Source: Bacillota bacterium (GTDB lineage: Bacteria; Bacillota; Clostridia; Lachnospirales; Lachnospiraceae). From it: a stretch of DNA of 64,000 nt. The stretch spans positions 1 to 64,000 of the forward strand of contig JAEYOQ010000037.1 of the NCBI GenBank assembly GCA_023411555.1, in the 5' to 3' direction. A model generated the notes under the pieces. That model saw only the letters and a list, made by a program, of their open reading frames with translations. It ran no database searches and was not told the DNA's origin. Of this stretch, positions 51,444 through 61,800 are shown in pieces. Position numbers and translations under genes: made by a program. Within the stretch, counting starts at the first letter, position 1, and each line of letters starts with the position of its first letter.

Positions 51444-51495
51444 CTGCCGTTAAATAATGTTATGTGATTTTACATTGGTCATTATTTAACGGCAG
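51444..51495 (+). terminator. Long stem-loop between binding-protein and permease genes
   Basis: A perfect 16-bp stem (CTGCCGTTAAATAATG at 51444-51459 with its complement at 51480-51495) and a 20-base loop, followed by TTCTTTTG. The partial U tract makes this the most terminator-like of the three binder/permease hairpins in the window. Confidence 0.85.
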
Positions 51496-51528
51496 TTCTT
51501 TTGAAATAAGAGAGCGAGGTGACACAAA

Positions 51529-52422
51529 ATGAAAAGTTCATTACTACAAAAAAGGGGTCAGAAAGCATACATTTATATATTACCTTGGCTTATTGGCTTA
51601 TTAGCATTGCAAGTATATCCTTTTGTTTCTTCATTTTTTTATTCTTTTACTGATTACAATGCCTTCGGCAAAATGAATTTTGTAGGATTCGCTAATTATA
51701 TTAAATTATTTACGAAGGATGCAGAATTCTACAAATCTTTGGGTGTGACATTAAAATATACCTTGCTCACGGTACCGGGTAAAATCATCTTTTCATTAAT
51801 CATTGCTTTGTTCTTAAACAGGGAAAGAAAGGGCATCGGCATACTTCGTACGATTTTTTACCTACCCTCCTTGTTTGGCGGAAGTATAGCAGTGGTGATC
51901 CTTTGGAAATTGATGTTCATGGACAATGGTTTAATTAATTCGATTATGAGCGTATTTGGGCTCGGAGGTATCTCATGGTTAGGCGATCCTAAAGTTGCTT
52001 TATTCACCCTTAGCACCATGGAAATGTGGCAATTTGGCTCATCTATGGTCATGTTCCTGGCAGCACTCAAGCAGGTACCCAAATCCTTATATGAAGCAGC
52101 CGGAATTGATGGTGCAAATAAAGTTCAGGCCTTCTTTAAAGTTACATTTCCACAGATTACTCCTATTCTATTCTTTACAATCATTATGCAGACAATCAAT
52201 GCACTGCAAAACTTTACTTCTGCGTTTGTTATTACTAAGGGCGGACCAGTGAAATCCACCTACATGTTGGGGATGAAGCTTTATAATGACGGATTCGCTT
52301 ACCATAAGATGGGATATGCAAGTGCCTCTTCTTGGATCATATTCACGCTGATTCTGGTTATTACCCTGACTCTGTTTGGAACTCAAAAGTACTGGGTATT
52401 CTATGAAGATGAGAGTAAATAA
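51529..52422 (+). CDS. Sugar ABC transporter permease (UgpA/MalF type)
   Basis: 297 residues with six predicted helices (first at about 18-40). The EAA loop reads LYEAAGIDGANKVQAFFKVTFPQ near 188-210. GAGCGAGG lies ahead of the ATG. It pairs with the next permease, which begins 54 bases after its stop. Confidence 0.93.
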   Translation: MKSSLLQKRGQKAYIYILPWLIGLLALQVYPFVSSFFYSFTDYNAFGKMNFVGFANYIKLFTKDAEFYKSLGVTLKYTLLTVPGKIIFSLIIALFLNRERKGIGILRTIFYLPSLFGGSIAVVILWKLMFMDNGLINSIMSVFGLGGISWLGDPKVALFTLSTMEMWQFGSSMVMFLAALKQVPKSLYEAAGIDGANKVQAFFKVTFPQITPILFFTIIMQTINALQNFTSAFVITKGGPVKSTYMLGMKLYNDGFAYHKMGYASASSWIIFTLILVITLTLFGTQKYWVFYEDESK

Positions 52423-52476
52423 CATTAACTACAATAAGTGTTAACAGATCATGCTGATAGAAAGAGGGCGAGAATT

Positions 52477-53325
52477 ATGAATAAAAAATTAATTAAGAAA
52501 ATACGCGGGGATATCTCCTATACCTGTATCATTATAATAGGACTTCTTATGGTTTATCCTCTCATCTGGATGTTCTTTGCAAGCTTTAAATCAAATAACG
52601 AAATATTTGGTTCGCTGAAAGTTCTTCCGGAGAGCTTTAGTATACAGCCCTATATTAGAGGGTGGACTAGTGCAGGAGGAATTAGCTATACCACATTCTT
52701 TATCAATACCTTTAAATTAGTTATGCCTACAACATTATTCACGGTGCTATCCAGTACTCTCGTAGCTTATGGCTTTTCACGCTTCAATTTCAAGGGCAAG
52801 AAGCTGCTGTTCAGTATATTGATTTCCACCTTGATGTTACCCAATGCGGTAATCATTATTCCCAGATATACGAATTTCAGTAAGCTGGGATTGTTAGATA
52901 GTTACTGGCCCTTCTATGTCCTGGCCATTTTTGCCTGCTATCCATTCTTTACCTATATGCTGATACAGTTTATGAGAGGGCTACCCAATGAATTAGATGA
53001 ATCAGCTTACTTAGATGGCTGCGGAACCTTCAAGGTACTTTATAAAATCTTACTGCCACTGCTAAAGCCGGCTATGTTTTCTGCTGGATTATTCCAGTTC
53101 TTATGGACCTACAATGATTACTTCAATTCTCTAATTTATATCAATACCGTAAAGAAGTTCACCGTATCTCTGGCACTTCGTCTTTCCATTGATGCAGATA
53201 CCGTGGTGCAGTGGAATCAGGTAATGGCAATGGCATGTATTGCAGTATTACCGGTTGTTGTTCTATTCTTTCTTGCTCAACGATACTTTATTGAGGGTAT
53301 TGCAACCACAGGACTAAAAGGGTAA
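52477..53325 (+). CDS. Sugar ABC transporter permease (UgpE/MalG type)
   Basis: 282 residues from the ATG at 52477; a GTG at 52438 would add 13 residues. AGAGGGCGAG lies just upstream. Six predicted helices, with the docking loop LDESAYLDGCGTFKVLYKILLP near 183-204 in place of the usual EAA. The C terminus QRYFIEGIATTGLKG is typical. No ATPase gene is linked. Confidence 0.92.
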   Translation: MNKKLIKKIRGDISYTCIIIIGLLMVYPLIWMFFASFKSNNEIFGSLKVLPESFSIQPYIRGWTSAGGISYTTFFINTFKLVMPTTLFTVLSSTLVAYGFSRFNFKGKKLLFSILISTLMLPNAVIIIPRYTNFSKLGLLDSYWPFYVLAIFACYPFFTYMLIQFMRGLPNELDESAYLDGCGTFKVLYKILLPLLKPAMFSAGLFQFLWTYNDYFNSLIYINTVKKFTVSLALRLSIDADTVVQWNQVMAMACIAVLPVVVLFFLAQRYFIEGIATTGLKG

Positions 53326-53338
53326 AGGAGATCTTACT

Positions 53339-54934
53339 ATGGCTTATGCAACTAATCCAATCTTAACAGGTTTCAATCCGGATCCCTCCATTCTCAGGGT
53401 AGACAATGACTACTATATTGCGACATCAACCTTTGAATGGTTTCCGGGAGTACAGATTCATCATTCCACCGATTTAATCCATTGGGAGCTAATTGGTCAT
53501 CCGCTTAATAGACTATCACAGCTTAATATGCTGGGAAATCAGAGCTCCTGCGGTATCTGGGCGCCCTGTCTATCTTATAGTAACGGTACATATTATCTTA
53601 TTTATACAGACGTAAAAGCTTTTCTTGGCATGTTCAAGGATACCCATAATTATCTGGTAACAGCAAAGGACATCAGGGGTCCATGGTCCGAGCCGGTCTA
53701 TCTGAATTCAAGTGGCTTTGATCCTTCTCTTTTCCATGATGACGACGGTAAAAAGTATTTGGTGAACATGGTTATGGATTATCGGCACTATAATTCGAAA
53801 TTCGGTGGTATCGTATTACAGGAATATTCGGAAGAACGGAAAGCGTTGGTAGGAGAACCGGTTAATATATTTAAGGGAACTCCCTTGGGCTATACCGAAG
53901 GACCTCATATCTATAAGCATGACGGTTATTACTACTTGCTGACTGCCGAGGGCGGAACAGAATATGCCCATGCAGTTACCGTGGCAAGAAGCAGAAGCAT
54001 TACAGGCCCCTATGAGGTGGATCCGATGAATCCCATATTGACCTCCCTACACGACCCTGATAATCCCCTCCAAAAGGCCGGTCATGCAAGTATTACAGAG
54101 GGACATAACGGAAGGTGGTATATGGTACATCTTTGTGGAAGACCGGTTGGTGAAGAACGTATGTGCATCCTGGGAAGGGAGACTGCGATACAAGAGGTGG
54201 TTTGGAAGGACGGTTGGCTCCGCCTTGCCAATGGTGGTAATGCCCCGAGCCTAACAGTAGAAATAGAGGGTATAGAGGCAGATTCTACAGTAGAAAAAAG
54301 ATATTTAATGGAAGACTTCAATCAAGATTCTTGGAGCCTTCATCTACAGACACTGCGGGTTCCCTTGGCTGAACGAGCCTCCTTGAAGGAGCGACCCGGT
54401 TATTTACGATTATACGGTAAGGAATCCTTTACCTCCTGTCACCACCAGTCACTGCTGGCACATAGACAGCAAAGCTTTAACTGTGAGGTAACCACCAAGG
54501 TAGATTTCAAACCAAAGAATTTCCAGACGATGGCTGGACTTGTCTATTACTATGAATCCTTAAGCTATTATTATCTATACATAACAGAGGACGAGAGACT
54601 GGGCAGAGTACTAAGCATCCTATCCAACGTACTGGGCAAGGGTTCTCAGCCTATCGGAGCTGGTATACCATTACCAGAGACAGGTGAGGTCTATCTTAGG
54701 TTAACAACATTAAAAGAAAAAGCATATTTCTCCTATTCCCTGGATAGTAAGGAATATATCCGGGTCGGAAAAGCTCTGGATGCAACCGTTCTATCCGATG
54801 ACTACTATGCACCTACTGGTCATCTTATGTTCACAGGAGCTTTTATCGGTATCTGCTGTCAGGATTTATCCGGTCAGGGAGTGTATGCAGATTTTGATTA
54901 TTTTGAATACAAGGAGAATGATCATGAGATATAG
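53339..54934 (+). CDS. GH43 family beta-xylosidase/arabinofuranosidase
   Basis: 531 residues, no signal peptide, so intracellular. The five-bladed propeller domain carries the catalytic residues D15 (GFNPDPS, base), D128 (SSGFDPSLFHDDDG, pKa modulator) and E187 (YTEGPHIY, acid). A C-terminal beta-sandwich (about 325-525) matches the XynB-type GH43 enzymes. It splits xylose or arabinose from short oligosaccharides brought in by the importer encoded just upstream (13-base gap). AAAGGAG precedes the ATG. Confidence 0.94.
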   Translation: MAYATNPILTGFNPDPSILRVDNDYYIATSTFEWFPGVQIHHSTDLIHWELIGHPLNRLSQLNMLGNQSSCGIWAPCLSYSNGTYYLIYTDVKAFLGMFKDTHNYLVTAKDIRGPWSEPVYLNSSGFDPSLFHDDDGKKYLVNMVMDYRHYNSKFGGIVLQEYSEERKALVGEPVNIFKGTPLGYTEGPHIYKHDGYYYLLTAEGGTEYAHAVTVARSRSITGPYEVDPMNPILTSLHDPDNPLQKAGHASITEGHNGRWYMVHLCGRPVGEERMCILGRETAIQEVVWKDGWLRLANGGNAPSLTVEIEGIEADSTVEKRYLMEDFNQDSWSLHLQTLRVPLAERASLKERPGYLRLYGKESFTSCHHQSLLAHRQQSFNCEVTTKVDFKPKNFQTMAGLVYYYESLSYYYLYITEDERLGRVLSILSNVLGKGSQPIGAGIPLPETGEVYLRLTTLKEKAYFSYSLDSKEYIRVGKALDATVLSDDYYAPTGHLMFTGAFIGICCQDLSGQGVYADFDYFEYKENDHEI

Positions 54935-55748
54935 TCAAGAATTAATCGAAGATCTGAAGAAAAAAGCACAGCAAATTCGAAAGGATGTTGTGATTAGCAT
55001 CGGTGTAGGCGTAGCAGGCCACATCGGGGGCTCCAATTCAGCGGCAGATATTGTTACAGCATTGTATTTTTATAAAATGAAGCACGATCCTAAAAATCCA
55101 AGGATGGAGGATAGGGATCGGTTTCTCTTAAGCAAAGGGCATGTAGCTATTTTACAATATGCCGCCTTAGCAGAGGCTGGATATTTTCCGGTAGAGGATT
55201 TGAAGAATACGAAGGAGATTGGCTTTTATCTTCAGGGACATCCGGACGTACAGAAGACCCCCGGTATCGAGGCAGGAACAGGTTCCCTAGGCCAGGGCTT
55301 ATCCATAGGGCTAGGTATGGCTCTAGGCATGAAGCTTGATCAGATTAACCGAAAGGTATATGTCCTGGTTGGAGATGGTGAGATTGCGGAAGGACAGATT
55401 TGGGAAGCTGCAATGGCAGCCAGCTCCTTTAAGGCGGATAATCTGGTTGCTATTTTGGACAATAACACATTGCAGGCGAATGGTGCAATTACTGATCGAT
55501 TTAACACTTATCCGATCCTTTCGAAATGGGAGAGCTTTGGTTGGAATGTAATTGAGATTGACGGGCATAACATGGAGGAAATATTGACAGCATTAGATCA
55601 AGCAGATACGGTAATGGGCAAACCTACTGTAATTGTGGCTCACACAGTGAAGGGAAAGGGCGTTAGCTTCGCAGAAAATGTGGTGGGGTACCATAATGGA
55701 ATGCTGACGGAAGAAACCTATGCCCAGGCTCTCAAGGAATTGTCTTAA
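54924..55748 (+). CDS. Transketolase, N-terminal subunit
   Basis: 274 residues. The true start is ATG 54924, with AAGGAG eight bases upstream, overlapping the GH43 gene by 11 bases. It has the thiamine diphosphate site GDGEIAEGQIWEAAMAASS with LDNN about 25 residues on, and HxGGS and KGHV motifs of the N-terminal half. Paired with the next gene it makes the split transketolase common in Clostridia and archaea. In this locus it would feed pentoses released by GH43 into the pentose phosphate pathway. Confidence 0.94.
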   Translation: MRYSQELIEDLKKKAQQIRKDVVISIGVGVAGHIGGSNSAADIVTALYFYKMKHDPKNPRMEDRDRFLLSKGHVAILQYAALAEAGYFPVEDLKNTKEIGFYLQGHPDVQKTPGIEAGTGSLGQGLSIGLGMALGMKLDQINRKVYVLVGDGEIAEGQIWEAAMAASSFKADNLVAILDNNTLQANGAITDRFNTYPILSKWESFGWNVIEIDGHNMEEILTALDQADTVMGKPTVIVAHTVKGKGVSFAENVVGYHNGMLTEETYAQALKELS

Positions 55749-55764
55749 GTAGGAGGATAGGATA

Positions 55765-56691
55765 ATGTCATATACAAATCAAAGAATGGCTTATGGTAAT
55801 ACATTGGTAGAGTTAGGGAAAGAGAATAAAAGAATTGTTGTACTGGATGCTGACCTTGGAGGTTCGACCATGGGAAAGCTATTTGAGGCAGCATATCCGG
55901 ATAGACATTTTGAAATGGGAATTGCAGAAGCAAATATGACTTCAGTTGCAGCAGGATTGGCACAGACAGGAAAGATTCCATTCACGAATTCCTTTGCAGT
56001 ATTTGCAGCAGGACGTGCTTACGATCAGATACGACAGACAATTTCAATCGGTGAACTAAATGTTAAGATATGTGGCTCCTCGGCCGGTTTATCTGACTTT
56101 GGTGATGGTGCAACCCATCAGTCTGTAGAGGATATAGCAATCATGAGGGCAATTCCTAATATGACAGTAATCTGTCCTGCGGATGCCAATGAGACAGTGC
56201 AGGCAGTGAAAGCTATCGTAGATATGAAAGGTCCTTGCTATCTAAGATTAAACCGTAATGATTATGATAATGTTACACCTGAGGATAAGCCATTCGAGAT
56301 CGGTATGCCGAGTGTACTAAGAGAAGGCAGTGATATCGTTGTATTTGCCACCGGTATCATGGTAGGCAAGGCTTTGGAAGCGGCAGAAGTACTAAAAGGT
56401 GAAGTATCCGTCAAGGTAGTGAATGTGAGTACCATAAAACCCATGAATAAGGAAGCAGTGATTGCTATGGTCTCCGGATGTAAAGCGGTGGTAACAGTAG
56501 AAGAGCATAGTATCGTAGGCGGTTTGGGCAGCGCAATTGCAGAGGTGCTTTGTAAAGAATGCAAACCAATCGAATATGTAGGGGTAAATGATACCTTTGG
56601 TAGTAGCGCTCACTGCTATAAGGATGTGCTGGATTACTATGGGTTGACGACAGAGCATCTTATAGAGGCAATTCGAAAGATGGCTAAATAG
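55765..56691 (+). CDS. Transketolase, C-terminal subunit
   Basis: 308 residues carrying the pyrimidine-binding and C-terminal transketolase domains. VLDADLGGSTMG is at the N terminus, the conserved glutamate that activates thiamine lies in FEMGIAEANM near 51-60, and EEHSIVGGLGSAIAE near 248-262. It follows the N-terminal subunit with a 16-base gap and AGGAGG, so the two are made together. Confidence 0.95.
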   Translation: MSYTNQRMAYGNTLVELGKENKRIVVLDADLGGSTMGKLFEAAYPDRHFEMGIAEANMTSVAAGLAQTGKIPFTNSFAVFAAGRAYDQIRQTISIGELNVKICGSSAGLSDFGDGATHQSVEDIAIMRAIPNMTVICPADANETVQAVKAIVDMKGPCYLRLNRNDYDNVTPEDKPFEIGMPSVLREGSDIVVFATGIMVGKALEAAEVLKGEVSVKVVNVSTIKPMNKEAVIAMVSGCKAVVTVEEHSIVGGLGSAIAEVLCKECKPIEYVGVNDTFGSSAHCYKDVLDYYGLTTEHLIEAIRKMAK

Positions 56692-56750
56692 TGGGTAGGA
56701 ACACAAAGGGCAGGCATTTTAAATTAGTGTGAAGGAAAGGAAGGGTTAAT

Positions 56751-57635
56751 ATGAAAATAGGATTTATAGGACTTGGAATCATGGGAAAGCCTATGGCGAA
56801 AAACCTTATGAAAGCCGGTCATGAGTTAGTAGTTTATGATGTGATAAAGGAAAACGTGGAGAATGTGGTGGAAGCAGGTGCAAAGGCAGCAACCTCTCCT
56901 AAGGAGGTAGCAGCAGAATGTAAACTGATTATCACAATGTTACCCAATAGTCCACATGTAAAGACAGTGGTTATGGGAGAGAATGGTATTCTGGAAGGTG
57001 CATCGGAAGGAACGATTCTTGTGGATATGAGTTCTATTGCCCCCAAAGCATCTCAGGATATTGAAAAGGCCTGCGCGGCAAAGGGAATAAGAATGCTTGA
57101 TGCTCCTGTGTCAGGAGGAGAGCCGAAGGCAATTGATGGAACACTTTCTATTATGGTTGGCGGAGATGAGGAGGTCTTTAAGGAGGTATACGATATCCTA
57201 ATGCTTATGGGCGCCAGCGCAGTGCATTGCGGAAATATTGGGGCCGGCAACACAACGAAGCTGGCCAATCAGGTAATTGTTGCCCTAAATATTGCGGCGG
57301 TATCAGAAGCCTTTATGTTGAGTACCAAAGCAGGGGTCGATCCTATTAAGGTGTTCGATGCAATCAAAGGAGGGCTGGCAGGCTCCACTGTTATGAATGC
57401 AAAAATCCCTATGATTACAGAGGGTAACTTTAAGCCCGGATTTAAGATAGATCTTCACATTAAGGATTTAAACAATGCCTTAGAGACCGGTCATGAGGTG
57501 GGAGCACCACTTCCTCTTACTGCTTCGGTCATGGAAATGCTCCAGATGCTCCATGCAGACGGCTATGGACAGAATGATCATAGTGGCATCGCAATGTACT
57601 ATGAGAAGCTATCAGGTACACAAATTCGCAAATAA
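56751..57635 (+). CDS. NAD-dependent beta-hydroxyacid dehydrogenase (GarR/tartronate semialdehyde reductase type)
   Basis: 294 residues. Rossmann motif GFIGLGIMGKPMAKNL at the N terminus, substrate-binding DAPVSGGEPKAIDGTL near 118-132, catalytic K170 in GAGNTTKLANQ. The sequence is closest by eye to 2-hydroxy-3-oxopropionate reductase, which makes glycerate from tartronate semialdehyde; 3-hydroxyisobutyrate dehydrogenase is the alternative. In this operon it may handle a by-product of sugar-acid breakdown. GGAAGG precedes the ATG. Confidence 0.87.
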   Translation: MKIGFIGLGIMGKPMAKNLMKAGHELVVYDVIKENVENVVEAGAKAATSPKEVAAECKLIITMLPNSPHVKTVVMGENGILEGASEGTILVDMSSIAPKASQDIEKACAAKGIRMLDAPVSGGEPKAIDGTLSIMVGGDEEVFKEVYDILMLMGASAVHCGNIGAGNTTKLANQVIVALNIAAVSEAFMLSTKAGVDPIKVFDAIKGGLAGSTVMNAKIPMITEGNFKPGFKIDLHIKDLNNALETGHEVGAPLPLTASVMEMLQMLHADGYGQNDHSGIAMYYEKLSGTQIRK

Positions 57636-57690
57636 AGTAAGGCTTGTTGAAGGGATCTATTCAATCCTATATAGAAAAGGAGATATAATC

Positions 57691-58500
57691 TTGGCAGAGA
57701 AATCATATTTGGAGAGTCTGTTTTCTCTAGAAGGAAAGGTTGTAATATTCACCGGAGCAGCAGGTGGTATCGGAAGCGAATTATGCGAAGGATTGGCAAA
57801 GTCAGGGGCTACGGTTGCCCTATGTGATATCAATCAAAGGAGCCTAGATGAATTAAGAGATAAAATCATGGCAGCAGGAAGAAAGGCCTCAGCCCATATA
57901 CTGAATGTTATGGACAAGGAGAACATTCAGTCCTGTGTCCAGGAAATCAATCATCTATATGGTCATATTGATGTTCTTGTGAATTGCGCAGGAGTGAATA
58001 AAAGAGAAGGTTTTCTGGATGTAGAAGAGGAAACCTATGACCGACTTATGGCAATCAATCTGAAGGGAACCTTTTTGATGTCCCAAACGGTTGCCTATTA
58101 TATGAGAAAACAAAATTATGGAAATATCATTCATATCGGATCCCATAATACAGGCTGGGTACTGGGTGGATGCTCTGTATATGCAGCGACAAAAAGCGGT
58201 ATAGTAGCATTTACGAAGGCACAGGCGGTGGAATTGGCTAAATACAATATCAGAACGAACTGTATCAGTCCAGGGCATATCCAAACTCCGCTTACCACGG
58301 TGACTTGGGAGCATCCGGAGAGATCAAAATATCTACTGGATCGTATTGCCATGAACCGTCCCGGTTATCCCGAGGATATTGTAGGTGTATGTATCCTACT
58401 TGCCTCAGATGCTTCGGCATATATTACAGGCTGCGAATATCGGGTAGACGGTGGATGCATGGCAGGTGGTCAGCCTTGGCCGTATGATACGAAATATTAG
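57691..58500 (+). CDS. Short-chain dehydrogenase/reductase
   Basis: 269 residues from a TTG start at 57691, chosen because AAAGGAG lies eight bases upstream and the reading begins just before the fold (LEGKVVIFTGAAGGIGSEL). The longer frame back to 57493 overlaps the previous gene and has no site. Active-site residues are N123, the Ser near 151, Y164 and K168 (YAATKSG). The NAD(P) motif is TGAAGGIG. The sequence resembles gluconate 5-dehydrogenase-like enzymes that act on sugar acids. Last gene of the pentosan locus. Confidence 0.88.
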   Translation: MAEKSYLESLFSLEGKVVIFTGAAGGIGSELCEGLAKSGATVALCDINQRSLDELRDKIMAAGRKASAHILNVMDKENIQSCVQEINHLYGHIDVLVNCAGVNKREGFLDVEEETYDRLMAINLKGTFLMSQTVAYYMRKQNYGNIIHIGSHNTGWVLGGCSVYAATKSGIVAFTKAQAVELAKYNIRTNCISPGHIQTPLTTVTWEHPERSKYLLDRIAMNRPGYPEDIVGVCILLASDASAYITGCEYRVDGGCMAGGQPWPYDTKY

Positions 58501-58548
58501 TATTATTATCCCTTTATCGATCATAAGAAAATATCTGAGCCTTATCAT

Positions 58549-58602
58549 GGGCCAGATTCCCATAGCATCATACTAAGTGATGTGGGGATCTGGTCCGTTT
58601 TG
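58549..58602 (+). terminator. Terminator of the pentosan locus
   Basis: A 14-bp stem with two G-U pairs (GGGCCAGATTCCCA with TGGGGATCTGGTCC) and an inner CATCA/TGATG stem, then GTTTTG. It lies 48 bases after the SDR stop. The rest of the 345-bp gap to 58846 contains the shared element at 58693 and no gene. Confidence 0.85.
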
Positions 58603-58692
58603 ATTTCATATTACAAACTTTCGTAAGCGCAGAAGCATTTTATCTGATTTGTCATAAAAGCTTTGTCATAAAAGAAAGTATTCGGTCTTATA

Positions 58693-58760
58693 ATTCATGT
58701 CGAAAAAAACATGATTCATGCAGCAGGCGGTCGATAGGAAAATTTTATGATAAAGTAGAT
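58693..58760 (+). promoter_or_regulatory. Shared upstream element of SLH gene 2
   Basis: TTCATGTCGAAAAAAACATG is followed by ATTCATGCAGCAGGCGGT and, about 20 bases on, by ATTTTATGATAAAGT. It matches the element at 36610-36674 block by block while the surrounding DNA does not. It lies about 90 bases before the start codon. Confidence 0.6.
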
Positions 58761-58845
58761 ACCAGAAGATTACATTTTTGGATACGTAGATCCAATAGAA
58801 GAAAAGGTGTTGATATACCATATTACTGAAGGAGGAACAGATCTT

Positions 58846-61800
58846 ATGAACAAAAGACTAATGAGTATGTTTCTTGCGCTATGCATGGTACTGACCATGC
58901 TGCCGGTTTCAGCAATGGCGGAGGAAGCAAGTACAACCATTGATACAGGCGGCAATATCATAGGGTTCGCACCCCTCGAAAAAACAGAAATAACCGTTGC
59001 GGTGGGCACGTCCATAGAAGAAATCGGACTGCCTGATACACTGGTTGCTACGGTGAAGACAGCCGTTTTTAATGAAGAAGGGCTTATGCCAGATTTGAGT
59101 GTGGTGAATGAGGAAGAGCCTATGCCGGATTCGAGCATAGTGAGTGAGGAAGAGCCTATGCCGGATTCGGGCATAGTGAGTGAAGATGGGCTTATGCCAG
59201 ATATGAGCATGGTGAATGAAGAAGAGCTTGTGCCAGATTCGAGCATAGTGAATGAGGAAGAGCCTATGCCGGATTCGAGCATAGTGAGTGAAGAAGAGCC
59301 TGTGCCAGATTCGAGTACTTTGAACGAAGGAGAGCTCTTGCAAGATCTGGGCGAAGGGAATGAAGAAGCTTCCCCCACTATCACATGGGAAGAGACAAAT
59401 CATGTAATACCCATAGAATGGAAAGCGGAGCCTGAATATGACAGCGAATCCGCAGGGACATATTGCTTCACACCTGTGATTGAAGGGTATTTGGTAAGCA
59501 CCGACTTGCCCCAAATAATGGTTGTTGTGGAAGAGGAAATGCCAATGGCATTGATGATGGAGCCAATGGCTTTGAGCAGTAGTCCTGTCACCACACAAGC
59601 TGCTTTACAATCGGCCTTTAATAACGTTGGAGAAGACGGAGTCATCCTATTAGGTGGCAACATAACACTGACTTCAACAATCACATCCCCCAGTGACAGC
59701 AGAAGCTTCACCCTTGACCTGAATGGATTCACTATTACTGGAAAGTCCAAGTCAACGGCCATCCGTCACAAGGGCACCGGTATTCTACTAATAAAGGACA
59801 GTGTCGGAACGGGGAAAATTACGATCAGTGGTAGTGATTCTATTGCTGTGTTGAACGCAAGTAAAGGCACCATTCAAATCAATATGGCTAACATAATCAC
59901 AAGCGGCAACCGCTCCCATGCGATCCATAATGAAGATATCGGTGAAATCTTTGTTCTAGGCGGTACCCTCAGTGTTGATGGAGCCGGAGCTGTTGCGATT
60001 GACAACCTTTCGGATGGCACTGTTGTTATGACTGGTGGCCTAGTGAAATCAAACGGTCTAGCATCGGCAGCAATATATAACGAGGCAAGAGGCGCTGTCC
60101 AAATCTTTGGCGGTGAAATCATCGGGACGGGAGAATTAGCAGAAGGGGTTGCTATGGAGTCTGGCTCCTTATTTATATCAGGTGGAAAAACCATCATCAA
60201 GGGTACAGAACGCGCAGTAAACCTGGCACCTGACCTTACGAATTTTCCTGATGTAGCTGTCATCGCTAGCCAAACCTTCGAAGGAACTCCAAAAACAGAT
60301 TACGACCCCGCATTAATCTCCAAATATAAATATCTCGCATTCGACCAAGCCTACGATGCAGAAATTGACGGGAAGAAGTACGTAAGTCTTCAAACTGCAT
60401 TGAATGAGGCGACCGACGGTCAGACGATTACTATTCTAAAAAATATTACATCATCAAGTACATTTTATAAGACGGGTTCGGAAAGCTGTGTCATTGACCT
60501 AAAAGGAAAATCCATCACTTTAAGCTATGGAAAAGCCTTCTGGCTTGGTGGCAGTGGGACGGTGACCATTAAGGACAGCTTTATAGGCGGTACAATTATC
60601 TCGGATGATTATTCTGAGGGCACAATCTTGAATTCTGGTTCCGGCGACTTCATTCTTGACAGCGGCACGATTGTCAAACGCATTACGCCGCAAATAGGCT
60701 ATACCGCTGCCGCTATTATTAATTCCGGTACCGGTAATATGACTATTTTAAACGGCAATGTATACGCGGAAGGCACAGGTGCCATCAATAGCGTTGGCAA
60801 TGTGACGATCGAGGGTGGAACCATCCGTTCAAACGGAAATTATGTCATTAGCACCAGCGAAAGTAGTAAAGTGACCATTATGGGTGGAACCATCAGCGCA
60901 ACCGGAGCAGACACAATCGCGTTGGATCACTTTGGTAATGGCGATGTGACTATTTCAGGTGGTACAATCAGTGCAAACGGAACAGCACTTTTTATTCTTT
61001 CGTCTATCAACACCAATATCTCGGGTGGTACAATTACTTCGGAAAATCAACACACTATCCGGAATTGTTATCTGGGTACTGTGACCGTTACCGGCGGTGA
61101 AATTATAGCCAAAGCAGACGGATGCTCCGCTATATATAACGATGCGAATGGACGTGTCGTCATCGAAGGTGGAAGGATAACGCCCAGCGTCAATCATACT
61201 TCTACCATTGATAGCGGCAACCGACTTTTGACCAACATGATGGTTTCGAAAGGTACAGCTAATGCGACCGGCATGAATGTGCATCCTATCTCAATGGCAG
61301 ATGAACCTGGTTACAACACCGGCGTGACCGTCTCGGGAGCTGCGATGAGCAGTAACTTCGAACGTGGGATCAGAAGTATTGCCAGAATCGGTTTTACTGA
61401 CTATTATACCTTTGAGTCAGCAATTGCTGCGGTGGATCAGGGTCAAACCATCACCGTTTTACAAGATGTTACCCTCGACTCAACTATCGTAATTCCCAAT
61501 GGTCATAATAAACAGTTCACCTTGGACCTGAACGGAAAAACACTGTCCTGTAGCCAAACAGCAATTATGCATTTGGGCAACGAAAGTCTGACCATAAAAG
61601 GCGATGGCAAGATTGTCTCAGGAAGTGATGCTATCTGGATGGTGCGAGGTGCTGATCTCTACTTGGAGAATGTCACTGTAGACACGACCGGAAGCAAGGC
61701 ATTCGCGGTTCGTATGTTCTTAGGAAATTTAACAGTTGTCAATAGCTCAATCAATGCGTCAGGCGGTGGTGGAGCTGCCATCAGGTCAGATAGTGATGGC

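Noticed and set aside
59074..59361. Regular 36-bp repeats that might be a CRISPR array
   Set aside because: Repeats are contiguous without spacers and keep the reading frame of a secreted protein.
58909..59598. Long minus-strand open frames opposite the second SLH gene (229 and 204 codons)
   Set aside because: They lie over the tandem 36-bp repeats, so the open frames arise from repetition; no ribosome site and no plausible protein.
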